NCBI RefSeq assembly: GCF_003340475.1
Contig: NZ_QBKA01000002.1
Location: forward strand, 815,501 to 879,500
Direction of reading: 5' to 3'
DNA from: Alteripontixanthobacter maritimus
Lineage (GTDB): Bacteria > Pseudomonadota > Alphaproteobacteria > Sphingomonadales > Sphingomonadaceae
DNA length: 64,000 nucleotides
Under the pieces are notes generated by a model. That model was not told the DNA's origin, ran no database searches, and was given only the letters and a program-made list of their open reading frames with translations. A program made the position numbers and the translations under genes. Positions within the stretch are counted from its first letter, which is position 1. The number at the start of each line of letters is the position of its first letter. Positions 1-9,419 of this stretch are shown one piece after another.

Positions 1-1
1 A

Positions 2-1594
2 GAGTTCATGGTCCGCAACACGTATATCTATCCCCCGCAGCCATCCATGCGGATCGTCAGCGACATTATCGCTTACACGTCGCAAAACATGCCGCGTTTC
101 AACAGCATTTCCATCAGCGGCTATCACATGCACGAGGCGGGCGCGACGGCGGTGCAGGAGCTTGCATTCACCATCGCGGATGGCAAGGAATACGCCAAGC
201 GCGCGATGGAAACGGGGCTGGATATCGACGCCTTCGCCCCGCGCCTCAGCTTCTTCTGGGGCATCGGCATGAATTTCTTCATGGAGATCGCGAAGATGCG
301 CGCGGCGCGTGCGCTGTGGCATGACATCATGCACGAGTTGGGGGCACAGAACCCGAAGTCCAAGATGCTGCGTACCCATTGCCAGACGTCGGGTGTCTCG
401 TTGCAGGAACAGGACCCTTACAACAATGTGATCCGCACGACGGTAGAGGCGATGGCAGCAGTGCTGGGCGGCACGCAGTCGCTCCACACCAATGCCCTCG
501 ACGAAGCCATCGCGCTGCCCACCGATTTCAGCGCCCGTATCGCGCGCAACACGCAGCTTGTGCTGCAGGAAGAAACCGGCATCACCAACGTCGCCGATCC
601 CCTGGGCGGCAGTTATTACATCGAAGCGCTGACCGCCGAACTGGTGGACAAGGCGCGGGCCATGATTGCCGAAGTGGACGAGGCGGGCGGCATGACCGCC
701 TATGTCGCCAGCGGCGCGCCCAAGGCCGCTATCGAACGTGCTGCCGCCGCCAAACAGGCCAGCGTCGACCGGGGCGAAACTGTGGTGGTCGGCGTGAACA
801 AATACGTGCTCGACGAAGAAGCCCAGATCGACACGCTCGATATCGACAACCATGCTGTGCGCAAAAGCCAGATTGCGCGGCTGGAAAAGGTGCGCGCCGG
901 GCGCGACGAGGCAGCGTGCCGGGCTGCTTTGGATGCGCTGCGTGATGGGGCGAAGGGCGAGGCGAATTTGCTCGCGCTCGCCGTCGACGCTGCCCGGCAG
1001 GACGCAACCTTGGGCGAAATCTCGTCCGCGATGGAGGACGTGTTCGGCCGCTACAACACGCTACCGACCCCGGTGCGCGGCGTGTTTGCCGAGGCTTATG
1101 AGAATGACAGCCGCTACGACCAAGTGGTGGAGGGTGTGCGTGCGGTGGAGCGCCGCCTTGGTCACAAACCGAAGCTGATGGTCGCCAAGATGGGACAGGA
1201 CGGTCACGATCGCGGGGCCAACGTCATCGCCAGCGCCTTTGCCGATATGGGCTTCGACGTCCTCAGCGGCCCGCTGTTTCAGACGCCAGAGGAAACCCGC
1301 GATATGGCGCTGGCCGAGGATGTTGACGCCATCGGCGCGTCCTCGCTCGCGGCGGGCCACAAGACGCTGATCCCGGAACTGATCGGGCTTTTGCGAGAGT
1401 CGGACCGCGCCGATATCAAGGTCATCGCCGGCGGGGTAATCCCGCAGAAGGATTACGACTTCCTGCGCGACGCCGGGGTGCAGGGCATCTACGGTCCGGG
1501 CAGCAACGTGGTCGAATGCGCTGCGGACGTGTTGCGCCTGCTGGGGCACAATATGCCGCCCGCTGGTGAGGAAATCGGGGAGGCTGCAGAGTGA
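2..1594 (+). CDS. scpA: Methylmalonyl-CoA mutase, 5' end outside window
   Basis: Adenosylcobalamin enzyme that interconverts (R)-methylmalonyl-CoA and succinyl-CoA, the last step of propionyl-CoA entry into the TCA cycle. The reading frame is open from base 2 and the first ATG (base 8) lies inside the conserved catalytic TIM-barrel region ([14 protein letters not shown]), so the true start is upstream. The C-terminal cobalamin-binding domain is intact, with the DxHxxG signature in GQDGHDRG (bases about 1195-1218), followed by the usual GGVIP segment near the end. Full-length homologues are about 710 residues, so roughly a quarter is missing here. The stop overlaps the next gene by four bases (GTGA). 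The nearby pccA supplies the preceding step of the pathway. Confidence 0.95.
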   Translation, partial: EFMVRNTYIYPPQPSMRIVSDIIAYTSQNMPRFNSISISGYHMHEAGATAVQELAFTIADGKEYAKRAMETGLDIDAFAPRLSFFWGIGMNFFMEIAKMRAARALWHDIMHELGAQNPKSKMLRTHCQTSGVSLQEQDPYNNVIRTTVEAMAAVLGGTQSLHTNALDEAIALPTDFSARIARNTQLVLQEETGITNVADPLGGSYYIEALTAELVDKARAMIAEVDEAGGMTAYVASGAPKAAIERAAAAKQASVDRGETVVVGVNKYVLDEEAQIDTLDIDNHAVRKSQIARLEKVRAGRDEAACRAALDALRDGAKGEANLLALAVDAARQDATLGEISSAMEDVFGRYNTLPTPVRGVFAEAYENDSRYDQVVEGVRAVERRLGHKPKLMVAKMGQDGHDRGANVIASAFADMGFDVLSGPLFQTPEETRDMALAEDVDAIGASSLAAGHKTLIPELIGLLRESDRADIKVIAGGVIPQKDYDFLRDAGVQGIYGPGSNVVECAADVLRLLGHNMPPAGEEIGEAAE

Positions 1595-1986
1595 GCAATG
1601 TTGGGCCTAAAAGTGCGGGTGAGGGCGAGCAGGCTATCGTGCAGGCCGATGGCGATCGTATGCCGCTGCTTGCGTTGTCGGTCGATGATCGCCTGTATGA
1701 TTTTTTCAAGCACATGACGACTTTGTCTCTGGTTTCGCTGGGCGGCATCATGACGATTGCTTCAGAGAAAATAGTCGAAATTCCAGCTGCTGCCTTGGCT
1801 ACGGTAGTGGGACTGGTGGCAATTGGCGGTATCGGAGCATACTCCGGAATGGGCGAAATCATTCAAAGCAAAATGAAGGGAGATGCGCGGCCAAAGCGTA
1901 TTGCGTTTTATCGGGGCGTCAGTTCGCTGGGCTTCGGCATGGGTATCGGCGCGTTTCTTTCTGTATTCTTACTTGGACTTTTCTAA
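1591..1986 (+). CDS. Small membrane protein of unknown function
   Basis: A 131-residue protein that I do not recognise. It starts with GTG in a GTGA overlap with the mutase stop and ends directly before the ATG of bioB (TAA then ATG), so it sits inside the operon with no spacing. A soluble N-terminus of about 40 residues precedes three likely membrane helices (about residues 42-58, 64-86 and 108-131). Base composition looks less GC-rich than the flanking enzymes. The tight packing supports real translation. Function is unknown; a membrane-anchored accessory of the neighbouring enzymes is only a guess. Confidence 0.72.
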   Translation: MSNVGPKSAGEGEQAIVQADGDRMPLLALSVDDRLYDFFKHMTTLSLVSLGGIMTIASEKIVEIPAAALATVVGLVAIGGIGAYSGMGEIIQSKMKGDARPKRIAFYRGVSSLGFGMGIGAFLSVFLLGLF

Positions 1987-2997
1987 ATGACCCAGATTCG
2001 CACCGACTGGACCCGCGATGAAATCGCGACACTGTTCGACCTTCCCTTCACCGAGCTACTCTTCCAGGCCGCATCCGTGCACCGCGAGTATCATCCGCCG
2101 GAGCAGGTCCAACTCTGCACTCTGCTGAGCATTAAGACCGGCGGGTGTCCGGAGGATTGTGGCTATTGTTCGCAGTCGGTGAAGGCTGATAGCGGGGTCG
2201 AGGCGACCAAGCTGATGGATGTGCGCTCCGTCCTGCAATCTGCCGCGCAGGCGAAGGATGCCGGCAGCCAGCGGTTCTGCATGGGGGCCGCCTGGCGCAA
2301 TCCCAAGGACCGCGACATGCCTGCCATCGTCGAAATCGTGAAGGGCGTGCGCTCAATGGGCCTCGAAACCTGCATGACGCTGGGGATGCTCACGCCGAAA
2401 CAGGCCGATATGCTCGCCGAAGCGGGCCTCGATTATTACAACCACAACATCGACAGCAGCCCGGAATATTACGAACGGGTCATCTCGACGCGCAAGTTCG
2501 AGGAGCGGATCGAGACGCTCGACCATGTTCGCAATTCCGGCATCAATGTGTGCAGCGGCGGGATCGTCGGCATGGGCGAAACGCGGGAAGACCGCGTGGG
2601 CTTCGTCCACACGCTCGCCACCTTGCCCCAGCATCCCGAAAGCGTGCCCGTGAACGCTCTGGTACCGGTGAAGGGCACAGTGCTGGGCGATATGCTGGCC
2701 GATACACCGATGGCCAAGATCGACGATATCGAGTTTGTCCGCACCGTAGCGGTCGCGCGCATCACCATGCCGATGAGCATGGTGCGGCTGAGCGCGGGCC
2801 GCGAAAGCATGAGCGACGCGGCGCAGGCGCTGTGTTTCATGGCGGGCGCGAATTCGATCTTCACCGGCGACAAGCTGCTGACAGCACCCAATGCGGGCGA
2901 TGATAGCGACGCGATGCTGTTCGAGCGGCTCGGCCTGACTGCGCTGAAGGGCGAGGAGCCGATGCGGGCATGCAAGGTCGTGGAGCCGGCGGAGTGA
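1987..2997 (+). CDS. bioB: Biotin synthase
   Basis: Radical SAM enzyme that inserts sulfur into dethiobiotin to make biotin. The 336-residue length is normal. The radical SAM CxxxCxxC cluster motif is visible at Cys54, Cys58 and Cys61 ([10 protein letters not shown]). The conserved [12 protein letters not shown] stretch and the GGIVGMGE motif follow, then the C-terminal [11 protein letters not shown] region, all typical of BioB. It lies between methylmalonyl-CoA mutase and the biotin-dependent propionyl-CoA carboxylase alpha subunit, with no other bio genes in view. The cofactor maker is therefore co-transcribed with its consumer. The stop overlaps the next small gene in GTGA. Confidence 0.97.
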   Translation: MTQIRTDWTRDEIATLFDLPFTELLFQAASVHREYHPPEQVQLCTLLSIKTGGCPEDCGYCSQSVKADSGVEATKLMDVRSVLQSAAQAKDAGSQRFCMGAAWRNPKDRDMPAIVEIVKGVRSMGLETCMTLGMLTPKQADMLAEAGLDYYNHNIDSSPEYYERVISTRKFEERIETLDHVRNSGINVCSGGIVGMGETREDRVGFVHTLATLPQHPESVPVNALVPVKGTVLGDMLADTPMAKIDDIEFVRTVAVARITMPMSMVRLSAGRESMSDAAQALCFMAGANSIFTGDKLLTAPNAGDDSDAMLFERLGLTALKGEEPMRACKVVEPAE

Positions 2998-3206
2998 GTT
3001 TCTGGCGCTATCAAATGTTGCGGCTTTTTATCGGTCTCCCGCTGCTAATGCTTATGATGCTTATCACTCCGATATTGATCGGCATTCTGATGCTGGTCAT
3101 TCCGAGTATTGTCGCCGTAGTTATCGGGTACGTATTTTGTTTTGGCGGAACGATAATTGGCACTTATTTCATTGCGCAAAATCTTCGCATTGGCTGGGAA
3201 CGTTAG
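2994..3206 (+). CDS. Small hydrophobic membrane protein
   Basis: A 70-residue protein, mostly hydrophobic, with two or three predicted membrane helices (about residues 8-28, 27-47 and 48-62). I take the GTG at 2994, which overlaps the bioB stop as GTGA, matching the other junctions of this operon. An ATG at 3015 is an alternative. The TAG stop abuts the ATG of pccA. I do not recognise the family. It is the second small membrane protein wedged into this operon, and its function is unknown. Confidence 0.6.
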   Translation: MSFWRYQMLRLFIGLPLLMLMMLITPILIGILMLVIPSIVAVVIGYVFCFGGTIIGTYFIAQNLRIGWER

Positions 3207-5267
3207 ATGTTCAAGAAAATCCTGATCGCCAATCGCGGAGAAATTGCCTGCCGCGTTATTCGGACGGCGCAGCGGATGGGTATCGCAACGGTGGCGGTGT
3301 ATTCCGATGCCGACCGTAACGCACCATTCGTTTCGCTGGCGGACGAGGCTGTTCATATCGGCCCGGCGGCGGCATCGGAAAGCTACCTCGTCGCGGAAAA
3401 GATCATCGCGGCGGCCAAGGAAACCGGCGCCGAGGCGGTACATCCGGGATATGGCTTCCTGTCCGAACGCGCGAGCTTCGTGGAGCAGCTCAACAAAGAA
3501 GGCCTCACCTTCATCGGCCCGCCCGCCAACGCCATCGCGGCGATGGGCGACAAGATCGAGAGCAAAAAACTGGCCAAGGCGGCGGGTGTAAATACCGTGC
3601 CCGGCAGCCCCGAAGCCATTGAAAGCACAGACGACGCTTTGAAATGGGCCAACGACATCGGTTACCCAGTAATGATGAAGGCCAGTGCGGGCGGCGGCGG
3701 CAAAGGAATGCGGCTTGCCTGGAACGACACAGATGTGCGCGAGGGGTTCGAGGCCACGCGGCGCGAGGGCAAGAACAGCTTTGGCGACGACCGCGTGTTC
3801 GTCGAAAAGTTCATCGAAGATCCGCGCCACATCGAAATCCAGGTGCTGGGCGACAAGCACGGTACCATCCTTTACCTCAACGAACGCGAATGCTCGATCC
3901 AGCGCCGCCACCAGAAGGTGGTGGAAGAAGCGCCGTCGCCTTTCGTCACGCCCAAGATGCGTAAGGCAATGGGCGAGCAGTCCGTCGCGCTGGCCCGCGC
4001 CGTGGACTATCATTCGGCCGGCACCGTGGAACTGATCGTTAGCGGCGCGGATGAAAGCGGGGAAAGCTTCTACTTTCTCGAAATGAACACCCGCCTGCAG
4101 GTCGAACATCCCGTGACAGAAGCCATCACCGGCATCGATCTGGTCGAACAGATGATCCGCGTGGCGGCCGGCCAGAAGCTGGACATGGCGCAGGACGATA
4201 TTGGCATCAATGGCTGGGCCATAGAGAACCGCGTCTACGCCGAGGATCCCTATCGCGGATTCCTGCCCAGCACCGGGCGGCTCGTACATTACCAACCGCC
4301 CGAGGCTCACGCGCATCAGGCTCCGCCGCAGCCGGGCAAGCAATCGGACCCCTACATCCGCGTCGATGACGGAGTGATGGAGGGCGGCGAAGTGTCGATC
4401 TTCTACGATCCGATGATCGCCAAGCTGGTAAGCTGGGCGCCTACGCGGGACGAGGCCGCCGATTTGCAGGTTCAGGCGCTTGACGAATTTCGCATCGAGG
4501 GCTTGGGCCATAATATCGACTTCCTCAGCGCGATCATGCAGCATCCGCGTTTCCGCAAAGGTGCGCTGACAACCGGCTTTATCGAAGAGGAATACCCAGA
4601 CGGTTTCGCCGGTGCAGCGCCAGCGCCAGAACTTCTGCCGCGCCTTGCTGCGATCGGCGGAACGATTGCAGCCATCGAGGCGGATCGCGCGCGCCGCATT
4701 TCCGGCCAGCTCGACGGACCATTGCCTCCGCCGGGTGAGTGGAACGTGCGGCTGGGCGATACCGAATATGACGTATCGTTGGAGGAGACAGGTATCACGG
4801 TGAATGGCGAGCCTGTCGACATCGCAATGCGCTACACGCCCGGTGACCGGGTGGTGTCGGTGGATGTGTTCGATCCGGCGCGCAGCGAAGCGGTTGAAGA
4901 TGCCGTACCGGCGGCTAGCTATGGCATGCAGATTGTTCGTAATGCCACGGGAATGAGGCTGACGACACAGGGGGCGGCGCATGATCTGCGTGTCCTGCCC
5001 GCCAGCATTGCCGCGCTGACGCAGCACATGATCGAGAAGGAGCCGCCCGATCTTTCAAGGCTGCTGATTTGCCCGATGCCGGGCCTGCTAGTTAAATTGC
5101 ATGTAGGCGAAGGCGAAGAGGTGCAGCCGGGCCAGCCGCTCGCCACGGTGGAAGCCATGAAAATGGAGAACATTTTGCGCGCCGAAAAGGCAGCCACCGT
5201 CAGCAAGGTAAACGCAGAGGAAGGCGAAAGCCTCGCGGTGGACGCAATCATTCTGGAGCTGGAGTAG
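3207..5267 (+). CDS. pccA: Propionyl-CoA carboxylase alpha subunit (biotin carboxylase plus BCCP)
   Basis: ATP-dependent carboxylation of biotin for conversion of propionyl-CoA to methylmalonyl-CoA. The 686 residues contain, in order, the biotin carboxylase N-domain starting ILIANRGEIACRV, the ATP-grasp glycine-rich loop (ASAGGGGKGMR), the NTRLQVEHPVTE catalytic segment, a BT-type linker domain and a C-terminal biotinyl domain. The biotin attachment motif is EAMKME, with the modified lysine at about residue 652. The order and length match alphaproteobacterial PccA rather than methylcrotonyl-CoA carboxylase, and the mutase context agrees. The beta subunit is not in the window and is probably upstream. 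Confidence 0.95.
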   Translation: MFKKILIANRGEIACRVIRTAQRMGIATVAVYSDADRNAPFVSLADEAVHIGPAAASESYLVAEKIIAAAKETGAEAVHPGYGFLSERASFVEQLNKEGLTFIGPPANAIAAMGDKIESKKLAKAAGVNTVPGSPEAIESTDDALKWANDIGYPVMMKASAGGGGKGMRLAWNDTDVREGFEATRREGKNSFGDDRVFVEKFIEDPRHIEIQVLGDKHGTILYLNERECSIQRRHQKVVEEAPSPFVTPKMRKAMGEQSVALARAVDYHSAGTVELIVSGADESGESFYFLEMNTRLQVEHPVTEAITGIDLVEQMIRVAAGQKLDMAQDDIGINGWAIENRVYAEDPYRGFLPSTGRLVHYQPPEAHAHQAPPQPGKQSDPYIRVDDGVMEGGEVSIFYDPMIAKLVSWAPTRDEAADLQVQALDEFRIEGLGHNIDFLSAIMQHPRFRKGALTTGFIEEEYPDGFAGAAPAPELLPRLAAIGGTIAAIEADRARRISGQLDGPLPPPGEWNVRLGDTEYDVSLEETGITVNGEPVDIAMRYTPGDRVVSVDVFDPARSEAVEDAVPAASYGMQIVRNATGMRLTTQGAAHDLRVLPASIAALTQHMIEKEPPDLSRLLICPMPGLLVKLHVGEGEEVQPGQPLATVEAMKMENILRAEKAATVSKVNAEEGESLAVDAIILELE

Positions 5268-5268
5268 G

Positions 5269-5640
5269 ATGCATATGAACCACTCGGCCATAGCCCCTGC
5301 AGCTGAGGAAACCGACTTCGACACGTTTTTGAAGTCCGACATTCGCGTCGGGACGATCGTAGCTGCGGACCCTTTTCCAGAAGCACGCAAACCGTCTGCA
5401 AAGCTGCGGATCGATTTTGGGGAGGCAATTGGCGTCAAGAAAAGCTGCGCCCAGATTACAGCTAACTACGCTCTGGAAGATCTGGTCGGGCGGCAAGTTG
5501 CAGCGGTGGTGAACTTCCCGCCTCGCCAGATCGGACCCGCACGCTCCGAAGTGCTGACACTGGGCTTTGCTGACGACGCAGGAGAGGTAGTGCTGGCCAT
5601 GCCCGAACGTCCGGTACCGAACGGCTCGCGGCTTTTCTGA
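5269..5640 (+). CDS. csaA: CsaA-like tRNA-binding domain protein
   Basis: A 123-residue protein built around a single tRNA-binding OB fold of the CsaA type (DIRVGTI near residue 25, FPEARKPS, then AVVNFPPRQIGP and VPNGSRLF at the end). CsaA proteins bind tRNA and in Bacillus have chaperone or export-related activity; the role in alphaproteobacteria is unclear. The start ATG lies one base after the pccA stop, so it closes the operon. A second ATG at 5275 is possible. It converges on aroB with a 15-base gap and no obvious intrinsic terminator. Confidence 0.88.
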   Translation: MHMNHSAIAPAAEETDFDTFLKSDIRVGTIVAADPFPEARKPSAKLRIDFGEAIGVKKSCAQITANYALEDLVGRQVAAVVNFPPRQIGPARSEVLTLGFADDAGEVVLAMPERPVPNGSRLF

Positions 5641-5655
5641 TGCGTTAAGGCTCCG

Positions 5656-6798
5656 TCAGTGCGCGCGCAGTTGCTCGTCCAGAAACGCGGCGACGTCAGC
5701 CAGTTCGACATCGCGCGCGAGAAATGCCTCACCGATCCCACTCAGCAGGATGAAGGGAAGGGTGCCGGCGTCCATCTTTTTGTCGTGTAGCATATGATCG
5801 ACAAGCTGCCCACCATCGGCAGTCAGACCCAAGGCCGATAAGTCGGATGGCAGCCCGGCCAAAGCGGTCTGGCGTGCCACCCGCTCCGCCTCATCTATAC
5901 CGAGATGGCCACGACGGGCGGAATACCGCGCCGCCAGCACCATGCCGAGCGCGACGCCTTCACCATGCAATAATCGGTCGCCAAACCCCGTTTTCGCTTC
6001 CAGCGCATGACCGAAAGTATGACCCAGGTTCAGCAGGGCGCGAGTACCGCTTGTTTCGCGCTCATCCTCCGCCACGATACGCGCTTTCGCCGCGACGCAG
6101 GACGAAACCGCTTCTCGAACTGCAACAGCATCATGCGCGAGCACGGGCGCGCCGTTTTGCGAGCACCAGTCGAAGAATGCCGCATCGCCCAGCACGCCGT
6201 ATTTCAGAACTTCGGCATAGCCGGCGCGCATCTCGCGGTCGGGCAGCGTCTTCAGGCAATCGATATCGGCCAGCACCAGCGACGGTTGGTGAAACGCGCC
6301 AATCAGGTTTTTGCCGGCAGCCGTGTTGATGGCAGTTTTCCCGCCCACGCTACTGTCGACTTGCGCAAGCAGTGTGGTGGGCAATTGGATAAACCCGCAG
6401 CCGCGCTTCAGGATGGCGCAGGCGAAGCCGGTCAGATCGCCGACTACGCCGCCACCGAACGCGATGACGTTATCGTTCCGCTCTACACCGATGCGCAACA
6501 TCCAGTCTGTAAGGCGCTGCAGCCCATCCCAGCTTTTGGAAGCCTCACCCGGTTCCACATCGTACCAAACCACGCTCTTTCCGGCCGCTTCCAGCGCGCG
6601 TTCCAGCCGTGCACCATGGGCCGCGCGAGCATTGGCGTCGGCGACGACCGGCACGGTTTTCTTTCGCAAAAACGAACCAGCCAACTCTCCAATCCGGTCG
6701 AGCAGTCCGCCACCGATGAGCACTTGATAGGATCGTCCGGCCAACGCCACGTCGACAATGGACATTTGGCTCGACCCTTGGTCCGTATTCACAGCCAT
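5656..6798 (-). CDS. aroB: 3-dehydroquinate synthase
   Basis: Second step of the shikimate pathway: converts DAHP to 3-dehydroquinate using NAD and a metal ion. It is 380 residues with the GGGVVGDLTGF nucleotide-binding motif, the PTTLLAQVDSSVGGK stretch and the metal-ligand region NLGHTFGHALE. I chose the ATG at 6798 because GGAGG lies ten bases upstream within the end of aroK. An ATG at 6765 preceded by AAGGG is an alternative. The start overlaps the aroK stop by ten bases, giving an aroK-aroB operon. Confidence 0.95.
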   Translation of the reverse strand: MAVNTDQGSSQMSIVDVALAGRSYQVLIGGGLLDRIGELAGSFLRKKTVPVVADANARAAHGARLERALEAAGKSVVWYDVEPGEASKSWDGLQRLTDWMLRIGVERNDNVIAFGGGVVGDLTGFACAILKRGCGFIQLPTTLLAQVDSSVGGKTAINTAAGKNLIGAFHQPSLVLADIDCLKTLPDREMRAGYAEVLKYGVLGDAAFFDWCSQNGAPVLAHDAVAVREAVSSCVAAKARIVAEDERETSGTRALLNLGHTFGHALEAKTGFGDRLLHGEGVALGMVLAARYSARRGHLGIDEAERVARQTALAGLPSDLSALGLTADGGQLVDHMLHDKKMDAGTLPFILLSGIGEAFLARDVELADVAAFLDEQLRAH

Positions 6799-7358
6799 CG
6801 GTCTATCGCCTCCAGAATGTCGCGCGCCGTTTCCGCATGCGGACCATCGTCGCTGACTACGCGAATGGGGGCCTGTTCGTAGAACTGCTTTCGCTCGGCA
6901 TGAAGGCGGGTAAGGATTTCGCGCGGGTCGCCGGTTTGCAACAAAGGCCGATGACTTTTGCGCGCCGTGCGTTCGACCAAGGTTTCGATATCGCAATCGA
7001 GCCACACGGCGATCCCGCGTTGCAGTATCGACGCGCGGGTTTGCTCGTTGCAAAATGCCCCGCCGCCGGTGGCAACGACGCCGCTACCCTCATCCATCAG
7101 GCGGGCAATTACGCGCCGTTCGCCGTCGCGGAAATAGTCTTCGCCATGCCGTTCGAAAATCTCCGCTACGCTAAGCTGCGCTGCGTCCTCGATGGCATCA
7201 TCGGCGTCCACGAAACCAGTTTGCAAAAGGCCCGCAAGCCGCCTGCCGATTGTTGATTTGCCCACGCCCATCATCCCCACGAGCACCACCGGGCGCTTGA
7301 TACGCCGGGCGATAGCGCGCAGATCGTCTGCTTCGGTCGGGGATGTGGTGTGGCGCAT
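6789..7358 (-). CDS. aroK: Shikimate kinase
   Basis: Phosphorylates shikimate at the 3-hydroxyl with ATP. It is 189 residues with the Walker A motif GMMGVGKS at residues 28-35, the DADDAIED substrate-binding segment, and GGGAFCNEQTR preceding the lid. Start at ATG 7358; the open frame extends further upstream but that part has no kinase homology and would run into the divergent gene at 7432. First gene of the aroK-aroB unit. The 73 bases to 7432 must hold both divergent promoters. Confidence 0.94.
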   Translation of the reverse strand: MRHTTSPTEADDLRAIARRIKRPVVLVGMMGVGKSTIGRRLAGLLQTGFVDADDAIEDAAQLSVAEIFERHGEDYFRDGERRVIARLMDEGSGVVATGGGAFCNEQTRASILQRGIAVWLDCDIETLVERTARKSHRPLLQTGDPREILTRLHAERKQFYEQAPIRVVSDDGPHAETARDILEAIDRWL

Positions 7359-7431
7359 TGCCGCTTCGCCTATCAATGCGCTAGAGCGAAGGCAATTGAT
7401 CGATAGTGACGGGTACGAGGCGGCGAAAGTC

Positions 7432-7623
7432 ATGTCAGCAAAGGTTTCATTGGGGTCTACGGGGCCCGATCGCGCTCGCGGGCATGGCAGGCGCAATCGC
7501 CGCATTGCGCTTGCGGTGGGTGCGCTCGCTATCTTCGTGCTGTTTGCGGCATGGTTCGACGGCGGGAAAGAACCGATCCGTCCCATCGTCCAGCCTGTCA
7601 GCGTCGAAGGAGCTACACCATGA
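7432..7623 (+). CDS. Short single-span membrane protein
   Basis: A 63-residue protein with a very basic N-terminus (residues 12-24), one clear membrane helix (about residues 25-42, ALAVGALAIFVLFAAWF) and a short C-terminal tail, suggesting an N-in, C-out topology. The stop overlaps the ATG of the next gene as ATGA, so the two are translationally coupled. I do not recognise a family. Coupling to a large exported protein makes a joint role in the envelope plausible but unproven. Confidence 0.6.
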   Translation: MSAKVSLGSTGPDRARGHGRRNRRIALAVGALAIFVLFAAWFDGGKEPIRPIVQPVSVEGATP

Positions 7624-9419
7624 AGCGGGCGTGGCTGATGGGCGGGGCGCTGCTGGTCTTTTCGTCGAGCTGGGCGGTGGCGCAGTCACAGCCTGAACCC
7701 GGTGAAGCGGCGCCCGCGCCCGCTCCTGCACCTGCACCTGCGCCTGCGCCAACCCCTTCCGCAGCTGCGCCATCGACACCGGCTCCATCGGCAGGCCTGG
7801 CGCGTGAATCTGCCAGGCGCCTGCCATCGATCCGCGAGCTGGAACGTCTACCAACGGATGAGCTTGACGAACTGCTGGGCCTGAAACCCAAATACGACAT
7901 TCCGTCGGCGGACCGCCGCTCGCTCGATCAGGTGGGAATTATCGGTGCAGCCGGCGGTGGCCTGCCGTCGGCCTCACTCGCACGGCAACCGGCTTCGCTT
8001 GTCAGGGCGGCGCTGGAAGGCACCAAGGGTCCGCTCGTATCGCGCTGGGGTCACATCCTGCTCCGTCGTGCCTTGGCGAGCCGGATGGCCGGTCCGGAAG
8101 GGCTGAACAAGGCGGATTTCGTGGGACTGCGTGTGGCGGTCCTTAACCGGATGGGCGAACATCAAGTCGCGCGCGCTCTGGCCCAGCAGGTAGACGTAGA
8201 AGACTGGCGCCCGGCGCTCCGCAACGCGGCAGTCGATGCCTATATCGGGACCGGTGATATCGTGGGTGCATGCCCGATCGTGCAAATGCAGGGTACCGCG
8301 CGCAAGGATAGCGAATGGACTATGCTGCGCTCCATCTGCGCCGCCTATGCCGGACAGACCGCCCGGGCTAGCCGCGACTTACGTGGGATGCTGGGTGACG
8401 ACGGGCTTGCGGACATCGATGTGCTGCTGGCCCAGCGATATGCCGGGGCTGCCGGGCAGGGCCGCAATGCGGTCAACATCGAATGGGACGAGGTCGAGGC
8501 GCTGAACCCCTGGCGCTATGCTCTGGCCAATGCCGTGGGTGAGACCGTTCCCGCAGCATTGCTGGACGATGCGGGACCGTACTACCAGCGCATTGCAGCA
8601 ACTGCCCCGATGCTAGGCCTTCCGCAACGCGCAGGCGGCGCGCAGGTGGCGAGCCGCGAGGGCATCCTGTCATCCGCCGCGATGGTCGATCTTTATAGCC
8701 AGATTTACGCCGCTGACGGGATCGATGGCGATGTGGCCAGCCGCGCCGCGACCCTGCGCACCGCTTATGTGGCACGTGATCCTGCCGAACGGTTCGCCGC
8801 TATCCGCAGTCTTTGGGGTAGTCCGGACGGTACTGCCGATGCAGCCGGCATCGACTATGCCGATCAGGTGCTCACGGCCTATGCCGCGGCGCGCATTTCT
8901 GCGTCCGACGATCTTGCTGACAGCGCCGCACCGCTGATAGCTGCGATGCTTGCCGCAGGTCTGGACCAGGACGCCATGCAATGGCGCGAAGTCGTGCCCG
9001 CGGGTAGCGAGGGTTGGGCACTGCTGGCATTGGCTGCGCCAAACCGTACATCGCCCGTCACGGAAAACCGCTTCGACGATTTTCGCGACCGCGACGAAAG
9101 CGGCCAGCAGCGCAAATCGGCGTTTCTGTTGGCTGGACTTGCCGGTCTCGGCCGCATCGAAAACGATGCGCTGGAAGACCATGCTGCCGATCTCGGTTTC
9201 GAAACCGGCCGTGCAACCCGCTGGAGCCGCGCCATCGATGCCGCCGGTAGCAATCGAAACGCCGCGCTTGCAGCTATGCTGGCGGGTCTGGGTATGCAGG
9301 GAGATAGCTGGGACAAAATGACGCCGCGGCATCTGTTCCACATCGTGCGTGCGCTGAACCGCTCTGGCCTCGGCGCGGAAGCGCGGATGATCGCGGCGGA
9401 GGCGGTCGCGCGGGGCTGA
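7620..9419 (+). CDS. Large exported protein with Pro-Ala linker, unknown function
   Basis: 599 residues. A signal peptide (MKRAWLMGGALLVFSSSWAVAQ) is followed by a flexible Ala-Pro linker of seven AP dipeptides, then a long Ala- and Leu-rich domain that looks helical and could form tetratricopeptide-like or other alpha-solenoid repeats; no catalytic motif stands out. The ATG overlaps the stop of the preceding small membrane protein, and the TGA overlaps the ATG of the recombinase gene by one base. I recognise no named family, although similar proteins beside xerD seem common in this order (recollection, unchecked). Likely periplasmic. Confidence 0.85.
   Translation: MKRAWLMGGALLVFSSSWAVAQSQPEPGEAAPAPAPAPAPAPAPTPSAAAPSTPAPSAGLARESARRLPSIRELERLPTDELDELLGLKPKYDIPSADRRSLDQVGIIGAAGGGLPSASLARQPASLVRAALEGTKGPLVSRWGHILLRRALASRMAGPEGLNKADFVGLRVAVLNRMGEHQVARALAQQVDVEDWRPALRNAAVDAYIGTGDIVGACPIVQMQGTARKDSEWTMLRSICAAYAGQTARASRDLRGMLGDDGLADIDVLLAQRYAGAAGQGRNAVNIEWDEVEALNPWRYALANAVGETVPAALLDDAGPYYQRIAATAPMLGLPQRAGGAQVASREGILSSAAMVDLYSQIYAADGIDGDVASRAATLRTAYVARDPAERFAAIRSLWGSPDGTADAAGIDYADQVLTAYAAARISASDDLADSAAPLIAAMLAAGLDQDAMQWREVVPAGSEGWALLALAAPNRTSPVTENRFDDFRDRDESGQQRKSAFLLAGLAGLGRIENDALEDHAADLGFETGRATRWSRAIDAAGSNRNAALAAMLAGLGMQGDSWDKMTPRHLFHIVRALNRSGLGAEARMIAAEAVARG
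7710..7751 (+). repeat. Hexanucleotide-type repeat encoding (Ala-Pro)x7
   Basis: Seven consecutive Ala-Pro codon pairs in the exported protein. The codons vary (gcg, gct and gca; ccc, cct and cca), so this is a protein-level repeat and not a perfect DNA microsatellite. It probably forms an extended spacer between the membrane-proximal end and the folded domain. Confidence 0.85.

Noticed and set aside
3045-5027. A 660-codon open frame on the minus strand opposite pccA
   Set aside because: It is a shadow frame created by GC-rich third positions; the plus strand encodes an unmistakable carboxylase and the antisense product has no recognisable motif.
7710-7751. Phase-variable microsatellite in the exported protein gene
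   Set aside because: Units are six bases, so slippage would not shift the frame, and codons vary between units, so the DNA repeat is imperfect.
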